Of a stretch of DNA of 64,000 nt, positions 12,401 to 24,400 are shown piece by piece. Both the position numbers and the translations under genes were made by a program. The number at the start of each line of letters is the position of its first letter. Position 1 is the first letter of the stretch. Location of the stretch: the NCBI GenBank assembly GCA_003864495.1, contig ML133429.1, forward strand, positions 496,001 through 560,000, written 5' to 3'. The notes beneath the pieces were generated by a model. That model was given only the letters and a program-made list of their open reading frames with translations, was not told where the DNA came from and made no database searches. Source of the stretch: Nemopilema nomurai. Lineage: Eukaryota > Cnidaria > Scyphozoa > Rhizostomeae > Rhizostomatidae.

Positions 12401-15400
12401 TTTGAAAATAAGAAGTGCGCCAATGCGTCGTTCAAAATATCCCTCCAGCATGCACCGTTGCCACTATAATAAGAGGCAGCTGCAGAAAGTAGTTCAAGAA
12501 TTTTCTAGTTCAAAGCGAACAATTGTTTTTGTGGTGTGAGAGTTGGGCGTTGGACCGCTTTTTCCGCGCGTGAGAATTGTAAGGCTGGCGATTTTGCAAT
12601 CCTCTTTCAAAAGGCGGCCCTGTTTTAACATTGCTTAATCCTTCGTCTGGACAACTTTGCCATTCCTTTGACATTCAAATATAACCAAGTGCTTCATCAA
12701 GCCGGTGTATTGTTTTTTGCGGTAGAAACTTAAAATGTTGCGATTAGGATTAATGGGAATCCGGCAAAGGATTAGAAAATCCAGAAAAAAGCCTCATTAC
12801 TTCATAGTCAAAGATTACGTTGTGTCATTTGCAATATCATATTGATTCCTGAATGTAATCAATCTTTTACGGCAAAGTTCAGCCAGGGGCAAACTGTTTT
12901 CTTATCAAGTTGGGTATGAAGTTCTAAAACTGAATTACCTATGAAGATCCAGCGCGGCGAGAGAATTTTCTGACATCAGTAAAATCTTATGATCGTGTCA
13001 TCTTGAGAATCATGGGATAACGTTGGTCTCGCTAAATTCTACGGAAACAATGTTATGATTAAAATCTGCATCCAAGTTTCTTGTGTAGATCTTATCATTG
13101 AAGATCAGGGGTCGATTTTTCCTAAGAATTTATGTCAAATTTTTGGATTGACGTTAATTACCATACGGGTGCTCCCCCCTTTTAAGATGGTACGTGGGCA
13201 ATAGGGCTGATATATTCCTTCCTTACTACCCGCTCAAGATTAGCGCGAAGGAACATCTGTTATCTGCAATCAAGCAATCGACCGTTGTTATTGTTTGTAG
13301 AGTTGTTCAGAAGATCAGTTTGATTGTGGAATGACAGGTGGAATTGCTTTGTTCCATTAGAAAGCTTGACCCTAAAATATTTTGTAAACTGTTACACGTC
13401 TATTGCAGGCACTGGCTAAAGAGAAAGAGACTGTGGAAACGGGTGCGATGTTTCTTGAGGGAAACAATTCCAGTGAACACGTTAGCAGCAAAACGGACTA
13501 TCCACCGGCTAATGATTATCAGGGTGTTAGAACGGAGAAAAACACGAGTAAGGATGTTGTTACAAACCAACAGGGCTACAAGACGGATGCAGAATGCGCC
13601 TCTGAAGACTGCACAGATATGGCAGATATGAAGCGTAGTTCTTTTGTTGCTGTCAGCAATGGTGTGACTGAAGACAAATTTCATGAAGAGATGAGCCATT
13701 CTGATGCACCAAAGACGGACGATAATGAAAATATGCTCCACAAGGCTCGTCTTGGTGAAATTACTAGCAATGTAGCAGGTGAATCGAGGTTTACCGATGT
13801 CGAACGTTCTGGTCAATCGACGGTGAAAGAAAATCAGTTTTTCAAGGTTAAAGTATCTACAGATCATGTTGCTGAAAAATCTGATTTTCAGATTGATACT
13901 TTAAGTGACTCAAGTGGACGAGAAAGCAGGTGCTCTGAAGACGATCTGGTATTGAGCAAAGAACGTTCTTTAGGAAGACGAGAAGATGGTGGTATGTTTC
14001 AGCGTGGTGACTGCTCAGGACAGGACACGATGCCTTTGAAAACGGCACCCAAGGACTCAAGACAGGCTCTTGACGACGACGCGAAAGTCACAACGCAAAC
14101 GCATTGCAACGGTCATAATGAAAATTTAATGAAATGCAACATTCCTGCGCAATCACCATCGAGTTCTGCAGACGTCTGCAACTTGATTGCAAACACAGAG
14201 CCACAAAGCACAGCAGATGATCGAGTTGATTGTGAAAAAGCCAATGCTCTCAGCACGAGGGAATCTGTTGTCAAGGAGGATGCGAATGGTGAACTTTCGA
14301 CGCCGCTGGATGATATGGAGTTCGAGTTTGGCGACATTGTTGGTACATATGCTCAGATTTCTAATACACTTTTTATTGTGTTCTGTTCTTTACTGCTACT
14401 GTGATTAGACTGCGGAATGTTTCTTGATTTATAATAAAACAGCTCTCATAGTCACTGATGGGTGGTGCTCAGATCCCCCCTCTCCCAACCAACTCTCCTT
14501 CTCCCACTCCCCCTCCCCCCAGCCGTCCGATTTTGATTCACCTGCTCTTAAAGGAAATATCTTCAAGCTCTAAGTATAGCGGAGAGAGGTGGGCGTTTGA
14601 ACATATGCGTTTGGTGCCCAACCTTTTTAGTCGCTTAAATCAACAGCTGCACCGAAGATCGCTGGCGTGTGATTGATATTGATTCTAGAATCACTGAGTA
14701 CCAAGCTGATTTTGCTGGCAATATTGAGAGGTTCACTTTGCCTGTGATTTATAGTGATTCTAGAATCACTGAGTACCAAGCTGATTTTGCTGGCAATATT
14801 GAGAGGCTCACTTTTCCTGTGATTTATAGTGATTCTAGAATTACCGAGTACCAAGCTGATTTTCCTGGCAATATTGAGAGGTTCACTTTGCCTGTGATTT
14901 ATAGTGATTCTAGAATTACTGAGTACCAAGCTTATTTTGCTGGCAATATTGAGAGGCTCACTTTGCCTGTGATTTATAGTGATTCTAGAATCACTGAGTC
15001 TAGAAGCTGATTTTGCTGGCAATATTGTGAGGTTCACTTTGCCTGTGATTAATGTTGATAAAATAATCCGTAATTAAATAGCTATGTTTTATAATATTTC
15101 TGGAAATATTGAGAAAGTTATGCGCACAAACCTTCTTTTTAATTGGATTTTATTCTGAGAGCAAATTTGCTATTTATTCTCTTTTAGATATTGCAGGGGG
15201 GACTAGACTGCCACCTTACGATTTTGACCAGGATGAAGAGACAGTGACTTTGAACATCAACTTACCAGAAGTCAGAATAGAGGATGTGTCTCTTGGCTTC
15301 GGATCCCGAAAGGTATGAACTCTTTACTTTTGTATAATTTATTCATCTTTGTTGTTTCGCATTCCGTTCCTTAATCAACGCATCTTCTAACTGAATTCTG

Positions 15401-18400
15401 GTTCTATCTAGCTGAATCCTGTACGACTTATTCGATTACAGATCGCGATTTCAAATTTCATACGCCTGATAATTAAGATCAATGTAACCAGCAAACACTT
15501 TTTGTTGGGCCTTAAGCATGCCTAGGAAGTGTTTTTATGTTTACCACCGATCCATTAGGCAGCTGGGATTATAGCTAATCTTCGTGGCTGTTTTTACATA
15601 AGACAAAAAGCCGGCCAATTTTGTTATTCATCATTCGCCCAACTGATACTTCGACCGGTCAACCCTTTGGTCTATAATCAGAGAAGTATAGGAATTTGAC
15701 GAGCTCAGACCTGACGTCGTGTGTAGTCCGGCGCGATATTACAGTTGCAGTTCTTGGATTCATTCTTGATGGGGAAACCTTGCGCCAGTGTTTCTTCCCG
15801 TTTGCCTTTCAAATAATAGCAGCTATGCTCTATTTTGGTGGCATCGAAGTTGTGGTCTTTTGGCCGTTTGTTTCAACTGACTCTTTCCTGAATCCAGGCA
15901 TCAGCTATATTTTAAACTGAAACGGCTTTCCTCTGCTCTAGTCTGATATTTTTCATCCGGTCAACGCTCTCGGTGTATTTACCTTCCACTGGCAAGTGAC
16001 CAGTTTATCATTTCTATTCTATGTAAACCATCGCTAGTTATCCCGTGAAAGCTCGTTTTATCCAGTGAAACCTCGTTTTATCCCGTGAAACCTCGTTTTA
16101 TCCCGTGAAGGCTCGTTTAACCCCGTTGAACCTCGTTAAACCGCGTTAAACCTCGCTAGACCCCGCAAAAGCACTCGTGAAATCCCGTGAAGCCTTGTTT
16201 AACCCCGTTAAACCTCATTAAACCGCGTTAAACCTCGCTAAACTCTGTGAAAGCCCTCGTGGAATCCCGTGAATCCTCGCGTCGTGATTTTTTGACCGTG
16301 GAACAACCTGAATCCATCTCTAGCCACATGCACTTGTCATGTTGCTCCGCGCAATGATCATAACTGCCTGCAACGACTTAATCACAGATATCTACACAGA
16401 TTGAGATTGGCGACTTAGCATTGTGAGAGACAATACGATAAATGGCGCATGGTAAATGGGTCTTTAAGAATGCCAAGGGTGAGCTCAGTCAGGAATTAAA
16501 TAGGAGAAGTACTTCTAATAAGAGCGGGAAAGATTGGCAAGAATCGAAGAATTAGTGGTGATAATGGTCGTAATAAGAGCGGGTATGTTGGAATAATTCG
16601 GGAAGGGGCGCTTAATAGTACCTAAGTAAACCTTCCCTCCTTTTTAGGCCTATTTCAGTATGACGTCCGACGACGTAAGCAGTGACGCAACTCGCTGGTG
16701 TCTGTTGTTGAAGCTGCCTGACTACTACAACTTGGACCAAGAACTATGTTCGGTTGATGTGGAACCGGCGCGCCTCGTGATAGCCCTGCGAAAATCCCAA
16801 GACTCCATTGGCATGTGGAACAAACTATTTGTTGGTACCAGCGAAAAAGACCTAGAGGTAGGCGCTACTGTTGACAACCATTTAGGCTGTAGCAACCCTT
16901 ATAAATGGAAGTAGTCCTGTTGGACTAGGCACGAATCATCTCAATTGATTAGTCAGTTTTCCGGCAGGCCCCGTGTAGTGAACAAATTGTACAAGACGTT
17001 TTGAGGAAAAGGTTATTTATCCCAAGATATTTATCCGAAGCTATGTAAAGTGAACTATTACATGGTACTAGAGAAATTCAGGTGTGGATCCAAAATCACG
17101 AGATGGAAAGGTACAAATGATTGGTAAACCGTTGACTGGCTTCTTATTTTGACCAATCAATGGTCGCTGCATCACAGCTCATTTGATATGCGCATAGATA
17201 GATCCAACAATCCGTTTGTGTTTAAGTTTGCATCGTTTGCCCAATTATATCAAGTCTGATTCATCCGATTTTACAACCAAAGAGACTCCTGACCTTGTTT
17301 ACAAGCTTAGAGTTATTACATTGCTTCCTTCCCTTCTTCTTCGTAGCTTTTTGTATATCTTTATATTATATATCTTTATCCAAACCCCGCTAGAGTTTCG
17401 CTGAAACCTTTCCAACCCTTCACATAACAGTTGCCACTTGTGAAATCATTTATGATTTAAAAGGATTCTGAAAATAGGAAGCACAGTTTTGTGAATCAGC
17501 AGTTCTTATTGATAGAAACCGTTGGACGTCCTGGTAATAATTCAACAGAAAACTGTGGCAAATTATGTTATTATTTAACTCTAGCTCATTCACTGTCGAT
17601 GCAAATTATGGTTATTATTCTGTGAAAGCCTGAACAAATTCCTCGCAAGATTACTTCCAGGCTAAGGTTTTCAAATGTAATTGCATTACAGTGCGGGTTT
17701 TGTGAAGAACACCATTCTAATTGACGTTTGAAGCGCGTGTTAAGGAAATCTCCGTCAAAGCAAGATTAAACCTAGTTCCTTTGACCTATGTTGTCAATAT
17801 GCATATCCAGGAGCTATTCTCGTAGATAAATGAACATACCAATCTTAATAATCTATTCTCGATTTCTAATATCGAAGTTAAGTGGTATTAGAAGAAAGTA
17901 TAGAAAGTATGTGAAATTATGCGATTAGAAATGTCCGGGGTTAGGTTAATCTTTTTTCGACAGTATAGTTGTGAATGAGCCCTGCAACCCCCTAATTGTA
18001 ATTACTTGATCCAAATATTAGCATCCTCTTCTTCAACCATGTCCCAGCTCTGTTCGATTTTGTTCTGTTCAGGCTATTGTCGCTAAGGAGAGTTTCGCAG
18101 TATTTTAAACCAATCTGCTGTCAATTTCGATTTGTTTTAGCAAGATAGAAAACTTTCTGTTCTAGACGCTCTTATTAAGTTACGCCATTTTACTTTCATT
18201 TCTTAATTTGAACGCGGCCTAATTTTCCTTCCAGTATAGGTCAATAATTAAGTTGTTCACATCAGAATAAATATTTTCGTCTAGGAAGTGTATTTCATGA
18301 CAGATCATAGCATGTCGGAAATTCTCGGGAAGATGCACCAACTGAAGAATCCTTGGGTAAGTCGATGAGAATTTGTTTTGAAACGCGCAAACAATGTTTC

Positions 18401-21400
18401 AATGCAGGCATACGTTTACTATTATACTAGTATATACGAAACAACGCTCCCCATGTCAAACGCCTCGTTCCCTACCTTGAAACACACATGCGGAGTTTCA
18501 GTTCCTTTGTACGTCACTTTGACCACACAAACAATGTTTCAAAAGTAAAGCACATTGCGTTTTAGTACGAAAACAATGTTTCATCAACGTCATAAATCGT
18601 TATGAATGACACAACCGGTATTTCAATTCATTTGTACGTTACTTTGGATTACACAAACAATGTTTCAAAAGGAATTGACATTGCTCTTTAGTACGAAAAC
18701 ATTGTTTCTCCAACGTGGTTCATTGTTATGGAAGACAAAAACGCTGTGCCACCTATTTTTGAGTGCATAAACAATATTTATACCAGGTCTTTGGGCAAGT
18801 ATAGGCGAATCTTATCGCTCCTCTCTTCTACTTTAACCCAAGTTACAACATCCAAGTACAACCATACCTCTGCTTTTGTTTGCTTTTTTCTGCCCTATTT
18901 CCCAACACTTGTGAGCCCCCATCCAATTACCACGAGTAACCCGTATGGTTGCACAATGGATAGCAATTGTGGCACAATACCAGTGACCAATATTGTTTCC
19001 TTTCCAATTAGAACGCAAACCCCTGCTACCCCTGCAACCTTTGGGTCAATTTAAAGACCTTTTAGTCGTTGAACGCCGATTTGATCGGCAAGATAAAAGA
19101 AAATGGTATTAATCTTTTTGATCTCTGAGAAGATCTTCCCTGTATGAAGCTGGAAATAATTTTAGATTTGATCTTTTTGAGGTTCACTAGATGCGAATAG
19201 GTTTAAAGTGGGTTAACAGGACATACATTGGGGGAAGCAAATTGAACTTAATATATAGATATAAGTTTTATTTTCTCAAGGTTATTATAAAGATTGCCTG
19301 GTACTTGATTTGTGAATTATATCGGTGTATTACTAAGAGTGCTTTCCAACTCCTTTCACATGCTTTTTGCGGTCGTAAACATTAGTTAAAAATAAGGCCC
19401 TCGCTCCTTGAAGCAAATGAAAATGTTATTGTCAAGGCTGATCCGTGTAAGCTTCCGTGTAAAATAAAATATGGCACCAAATTGTGGTATACAATAGTTC
19501 TGCAGCGTGCAATTTGTATATTGTATGCATTTGGTGCATGGAAAAAGCGTTTGTTGCTAGCGAGATCTTTTGATGGCGTATATAAGTTACTACCAGGTAA
19601 TATCCAGGCTAATACCAGGTTTTGTTTGCATCTGATAGAAGAAAGTTATAAAAGTAATGATGCGAAATCCTTTCTGGGCTTTTGAAAACCACGAAGACTG
19701 GGAAAAAGATGCAACATATGCACTGTCTTTTACGAAGACTTGTATTATTGAACTCCTAGCTGTGCAAAGTATTCTGATCCCAAGTCTAGCAAGGAACTCC
19801 TTAAAGAGATGGACTTTTTAGTGCCCAAAGTGACTCTTTGGTGCTTAGACAAGCATAGCATCTGATTGCTCTTGACATTAATTGAGAAGTTTCATGAAAA
19901 ATGCCCCAAGTTCTGAATTCTAGTTGTATATGAATGCTTCGTTCTCGTCAATAGATGTAGAGCAGAAAGGTTTTATATCTATATAATGTTTGCATTTTGG
20001 GTTTTGAAAATACAGTTGGCCATCTCATTGTGTGCAAGTGTAGAAATGCGTGCAGCTTGTTTTGTGTTTAATCGCAGAGTGCAAAATGGGATACCCACCA
20101 ATCATAAAAAATATGACAAATTTTACCACGGCCTTTCTGTGTCTGCATATATTTAGAATGAAGAAGAAATAGGCAATATTTCTTTTTGCGCACGCATCGA
20201 GCACGCGAAATACATTGAAAGAACGTTTACTTCAAAGAACGCGTAATTAATATATGTTTAAAGTATGATTGTTTTCAGTGCAAAACCCTGTGTACATGTG
20301 ATCCAAAACAGACACGTCATACTTCTGATATCACCCTCTATATTTACAATCATGTATATAAATTTCCTTCTACTCTTGAATAATTCAAATAACATCCATG
20401 ACATAATCAATGCAAAAATCCTTTATGCTTGTTTTGTTCTTCTTTTTGAAACAACATCGTAAGTAGCTGTGAGGGAATAAGCGAAAGAGTCATGTTTGAT
20501 GTTAGTGTTTAATAATATGCATCTGCCTGAGTAGGTTGACAGCACTGGGGAACCCATGGCATTAAACCCGGACCAAACATTGCTGGCTGATCATGCGTCA
20601 ACGGACTTTCTCGAAGCAAAACTACTGCAGCTGCTTCGCGACGAAGACCGAGGGGATTTGGTCGGCCGTGATTTAGACGAGCAGAAAGCAACAGGTGCCA
20701 GAACAGAGATCTGCAAGCCCAAGGAATGCGCTATTGGTGCTGGATCAAATGAAGGCACTGCGATGGTCAGTCTTATAAAGACGAGCACTGCAAGGGAATC
20801 AAACAACTCTCATGGTACGTGACCTCTTTATAACATTCACGCGTGTTATAGAGTTATCTGTCGTCCAATTCTTAGGCGTGTAGTAAAATGAAACGTATCG
20901 CATGTGCGAGTAAACAAGGTTTATTTGTATTTCAAAATAGCTGCTTTCTTGTATGTTTGCACAAACAACTGTGTTGTCTATAGAAATTCGTGGGCGGAGA
21001 TACTGCAGGGTTGATTTCGCTGTAGGTATATATTCCCTTATTATGGTGATCCGCATCTGATTTTTCTGCTTTTCCCCTATGATGTCTGTTTTATCAAGAA
21101 TTTTGATCCTGAATGCCCAGTGCCACATGTTATTTGAAATACTTCTACAGCGCTTTATCCCTCGATTGTAGTTGCAATTCCCAACACTGCTAACAACAAT
21201 AGCCAAGCTTTGAATTGTTTTTTTTAATACAAACCCCTTCAAAAGCTTCAGACAGCTCTTGATTATTCTTTGACAAAGGTTACCGTTAATTATGCACTAG
21301 CAATCAAAGGAAAATATAGTATTGTTTTGGGCAACAAATGTATTAGACAAATCTCAATTGTATTCTCAGCGTCAGTGAAGGATCACTTTTCACATGACGT

Positions 21401-24400
21401 GCGAACCAGGAACAGCTTTTCCACGATTCTTTTCATGTTAAACTCGATCCTAGACTGAAGGAGATCTGATTGGTTTCTCGTGTAATCTTGGTTTAATTGA
21501 TAAATGATATTTTCAATCGCTATTCGGTATAGATCAGAAGTTATTTTGTGAACATCTGAAAACCACATATTCTGTCGATCAATTCTAATTCTTATTAAGC
21601 AGATTCAGCAATCTGTTTTCTCGAACTTGTCGTTTATTATTAATTTATTGGGCTCAGCGATTTTAAGCCGAGGTGCTCCTCTACATACCGTGGTATTCTT
21701 CAAGGAGCTTTGATCGCAGGCTTATTTTTTACATAAATTCACTTGTGACGTCATCTCTGATGTCACTAACTGAGCGTAGAAGATTGCTGATTAAGACCTT
21801 ATCCGGTTGGATGAGTAGGAGACGACGAAGAATGACAGTTGTGTTTACTAACATCATCAATTTCATTTTTTGTTCGCTGGCATCTCGCAATGAAGACAAT
21901 CTCTATCAACGTAATACGCCAGCATCAGAAACCATCAAAACAACTTAAGTTATGAATAATCACCGTCGTCACCATATTAACCCCCGTCTTTGTTATACAA
22001 CAAAATGGCACATGCTATCATCAAAGACAATCATTGTCCAGTCCCATATTTCTTATTAAAGTCATAGTTATTCGCAATACCAAAAGACAGCGAAAACATA
22101 ATTTTTGCATCAAGCATTTACATGCTTTTCGTTCTACAGTCCTCAGAGTATGAAAACGGAAAAGAACTTGACCAGAAACTATGTTTCCGCTGTTTCGTAC
22201 CACTAAACATTTGCTCGCCGTAATTGATCCCAGCTCTAATGACTTTTGCAGCTGATACCTGGAACTCCAACGAAATGACGCTCGATGTCAAGCTTCATGA
22301 GCTGCAAAATGACGTCATTGTTGATAGTGACCCCGCTGCTGGCGCACTGGAACTATCGAGACATCCCGTCGAAAGATCGTGCAGTGACGAAACCAACGAC
22401 TCGTCGAATTCTCAGTTACGATCCATCTTGAAGCGATCGACAAGCGAGGGTGCCGAAAGTAAGTGCATCTTGGAGTTAACATTCTTGGAAAAAACTTGCA
22501 TTTCCCATTTTGTTTAAATTATACCGCAGTTTTCTGAAAAAGTGGAGTCTAGGACAGTGGAAGCTACTGGTGTGTTAGTTAACATTCTTGCAAAACTTTG
22601 CATTTCCCATTCTGTTTAATTATACCACAGTTTTCTGAAAAAGTGAAGTCTAGGACATTGGAAGCTACTGGTGTGTTAGTTAACATTCTTGTAAAATTTT
22701 GCATTTCCCATTTTGTTTTAATTATACCACAGTTTTCTGAAAAAGTGAAATCTAGGACAGTGGAGGCTACTGGTGCGTTAGGGATGAGCCCACCTCCCCA
22801 GCCCCAATTGCCCCCAATGTCCTCAAGGGTATTGCTGACAATAGGCTTTGTATAGAGTATCTACCAAACAATTGCCTATTAATTTCACCCTTCGCTGCTA
22901 GAAAGCTGAACTAGATTAAGAGCATGCCTTTCCATTGCAAAAACCTTATTGACAAGAGCAGAGCAATTTGTCACACGTTAACACATGCTTCAGTAAATGA
23001 TTGTTTAAGTACAACGGGTATTTTTTTATTTCATTAATAATTAATTGAAAAAGAGTGCTTCATTGTTACGGCTAATTTAAGAGGGTTCTTCCTTGCCCTT
23101 TGAAGTATGGCAAAAATGCTTTCATTCTATTTGAAAATTTTTGCACGTGATGCTATCAAAGCTTTGTCATTGGATTGTCATTACAATTGAAATTCTGATT
23201 TTTCAGGTTTATTGTAAATTTTGAGAATTTCCTCACTGGTTACGATGACCATCGTATATTTCTATAGCATAAATATATTTGAATATCTTTCCAATTTATA
23301 ATCTGCACTTTTTTACGGCAATCAAGCAAGTTAAATTTTGGCAAAAGTGCCTTTATATCGTTTTGTTTACTCAGATACCTGTTGAATGAATTGAACGATG
23401 CAGATATTCACAATGCAAACCAAAAAAAGAAAGCTATTTGCTGAGGGCTGATTGAGCTTCCGCGCTCAGTCTGCATGCTTCATCCCCCGTCCCATCTCAT
23501 GACTTCCTTCAGGCTTGCTTTTCTACTGCCACTGGCCTCTTATTGAGCAGGTGACTGAGAGGGTATCAATGGGACTGGGCAGGAGTGTAAGGAGAAAGGA
23601 TGGCAGCGTATCTACCTCATAAAGACTTGAGTAGTACGTCATCACCTCCAGATGTCATCACTAATAAACTAACACTAAGCTTTTCGCACAAAACTGATGA
23701 GTGACCGGGGTTGGGCGAAAATCTGAAATTATTACTTAAAAGCACAATCATAGAGAAAATCTTAGAGAAAAAATTCAAATATCTGCAAACTTTAGTTTTG
23801 TAGAGCCTGTAGCAGCTCGATTCCCTCTTCGTCCTGAAATCAAAACAATACATGTCATTACAGCAAAGGCATTTTCCGTCTATTGTCATCAGTATCTAGC
23901 CAGTGTTATTGGCTACTTTATTGCCAACAACAAAAATATCAACAGCAGCAACAAATTCTACATTGGCAAACTACTAGACATCAAGCAACAACAACATCAA
24001 CACTAAACAACAACAACTTCATAGCATGATTTTAGTACTTATCGTTACTTGCCAATCATGTATTATGTTGACGAAAGCTTCAATTAAATGCTATTTCTGC
24101 ATCACTTTTAATGTTTGTTCAATGCCTGCTAAAATTCCTTGGAACACCTCAGTATTTTCTCTGATTTTTGCATTTTTCGTTTCTTCGACGCGCCAATGGC
24201 TGTTTACCCCCTCTTCCCCTCTAAAACAATGTTAGTAACAAAGTATAGCATCTAGTTAATCTGGGGGGGGAATGGTGCAAAAATGACGCTTCCTTTAGCA
24301 GCAGGACAACATTGTTCATAGAGGGGGGAGAGGGGGATGAATGAACGCGAGTCAAAGAATCGTCGTTAGTGTTCCAACAATTTTGACGCGCATTGTAGGA

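Noticed and set aside
13400..13867. 155-codon minus-strand open frame
   Set aside because: It is antisense to the well-supported acidic kintoun exon, whose phase fits both flanking exons.
14627..15037. Open frames on both strands of the 75-bp array
   Set aside because: Both are by-products of a unit that is a multiple of three; the array is intronic.
16660..16680. GACGACGTAAGC inside a kintoun exon as a donor site
   Set aside because: The open frame continues with conserved-looking sequence to the proper donor at 16858 and keeps phase with the next exon.
20799..21242. 147-codon minus-strand open frame
   Set aside because: No motif, chance-like composition, located in a kintoun intron and overlapping a real exon in antisense.
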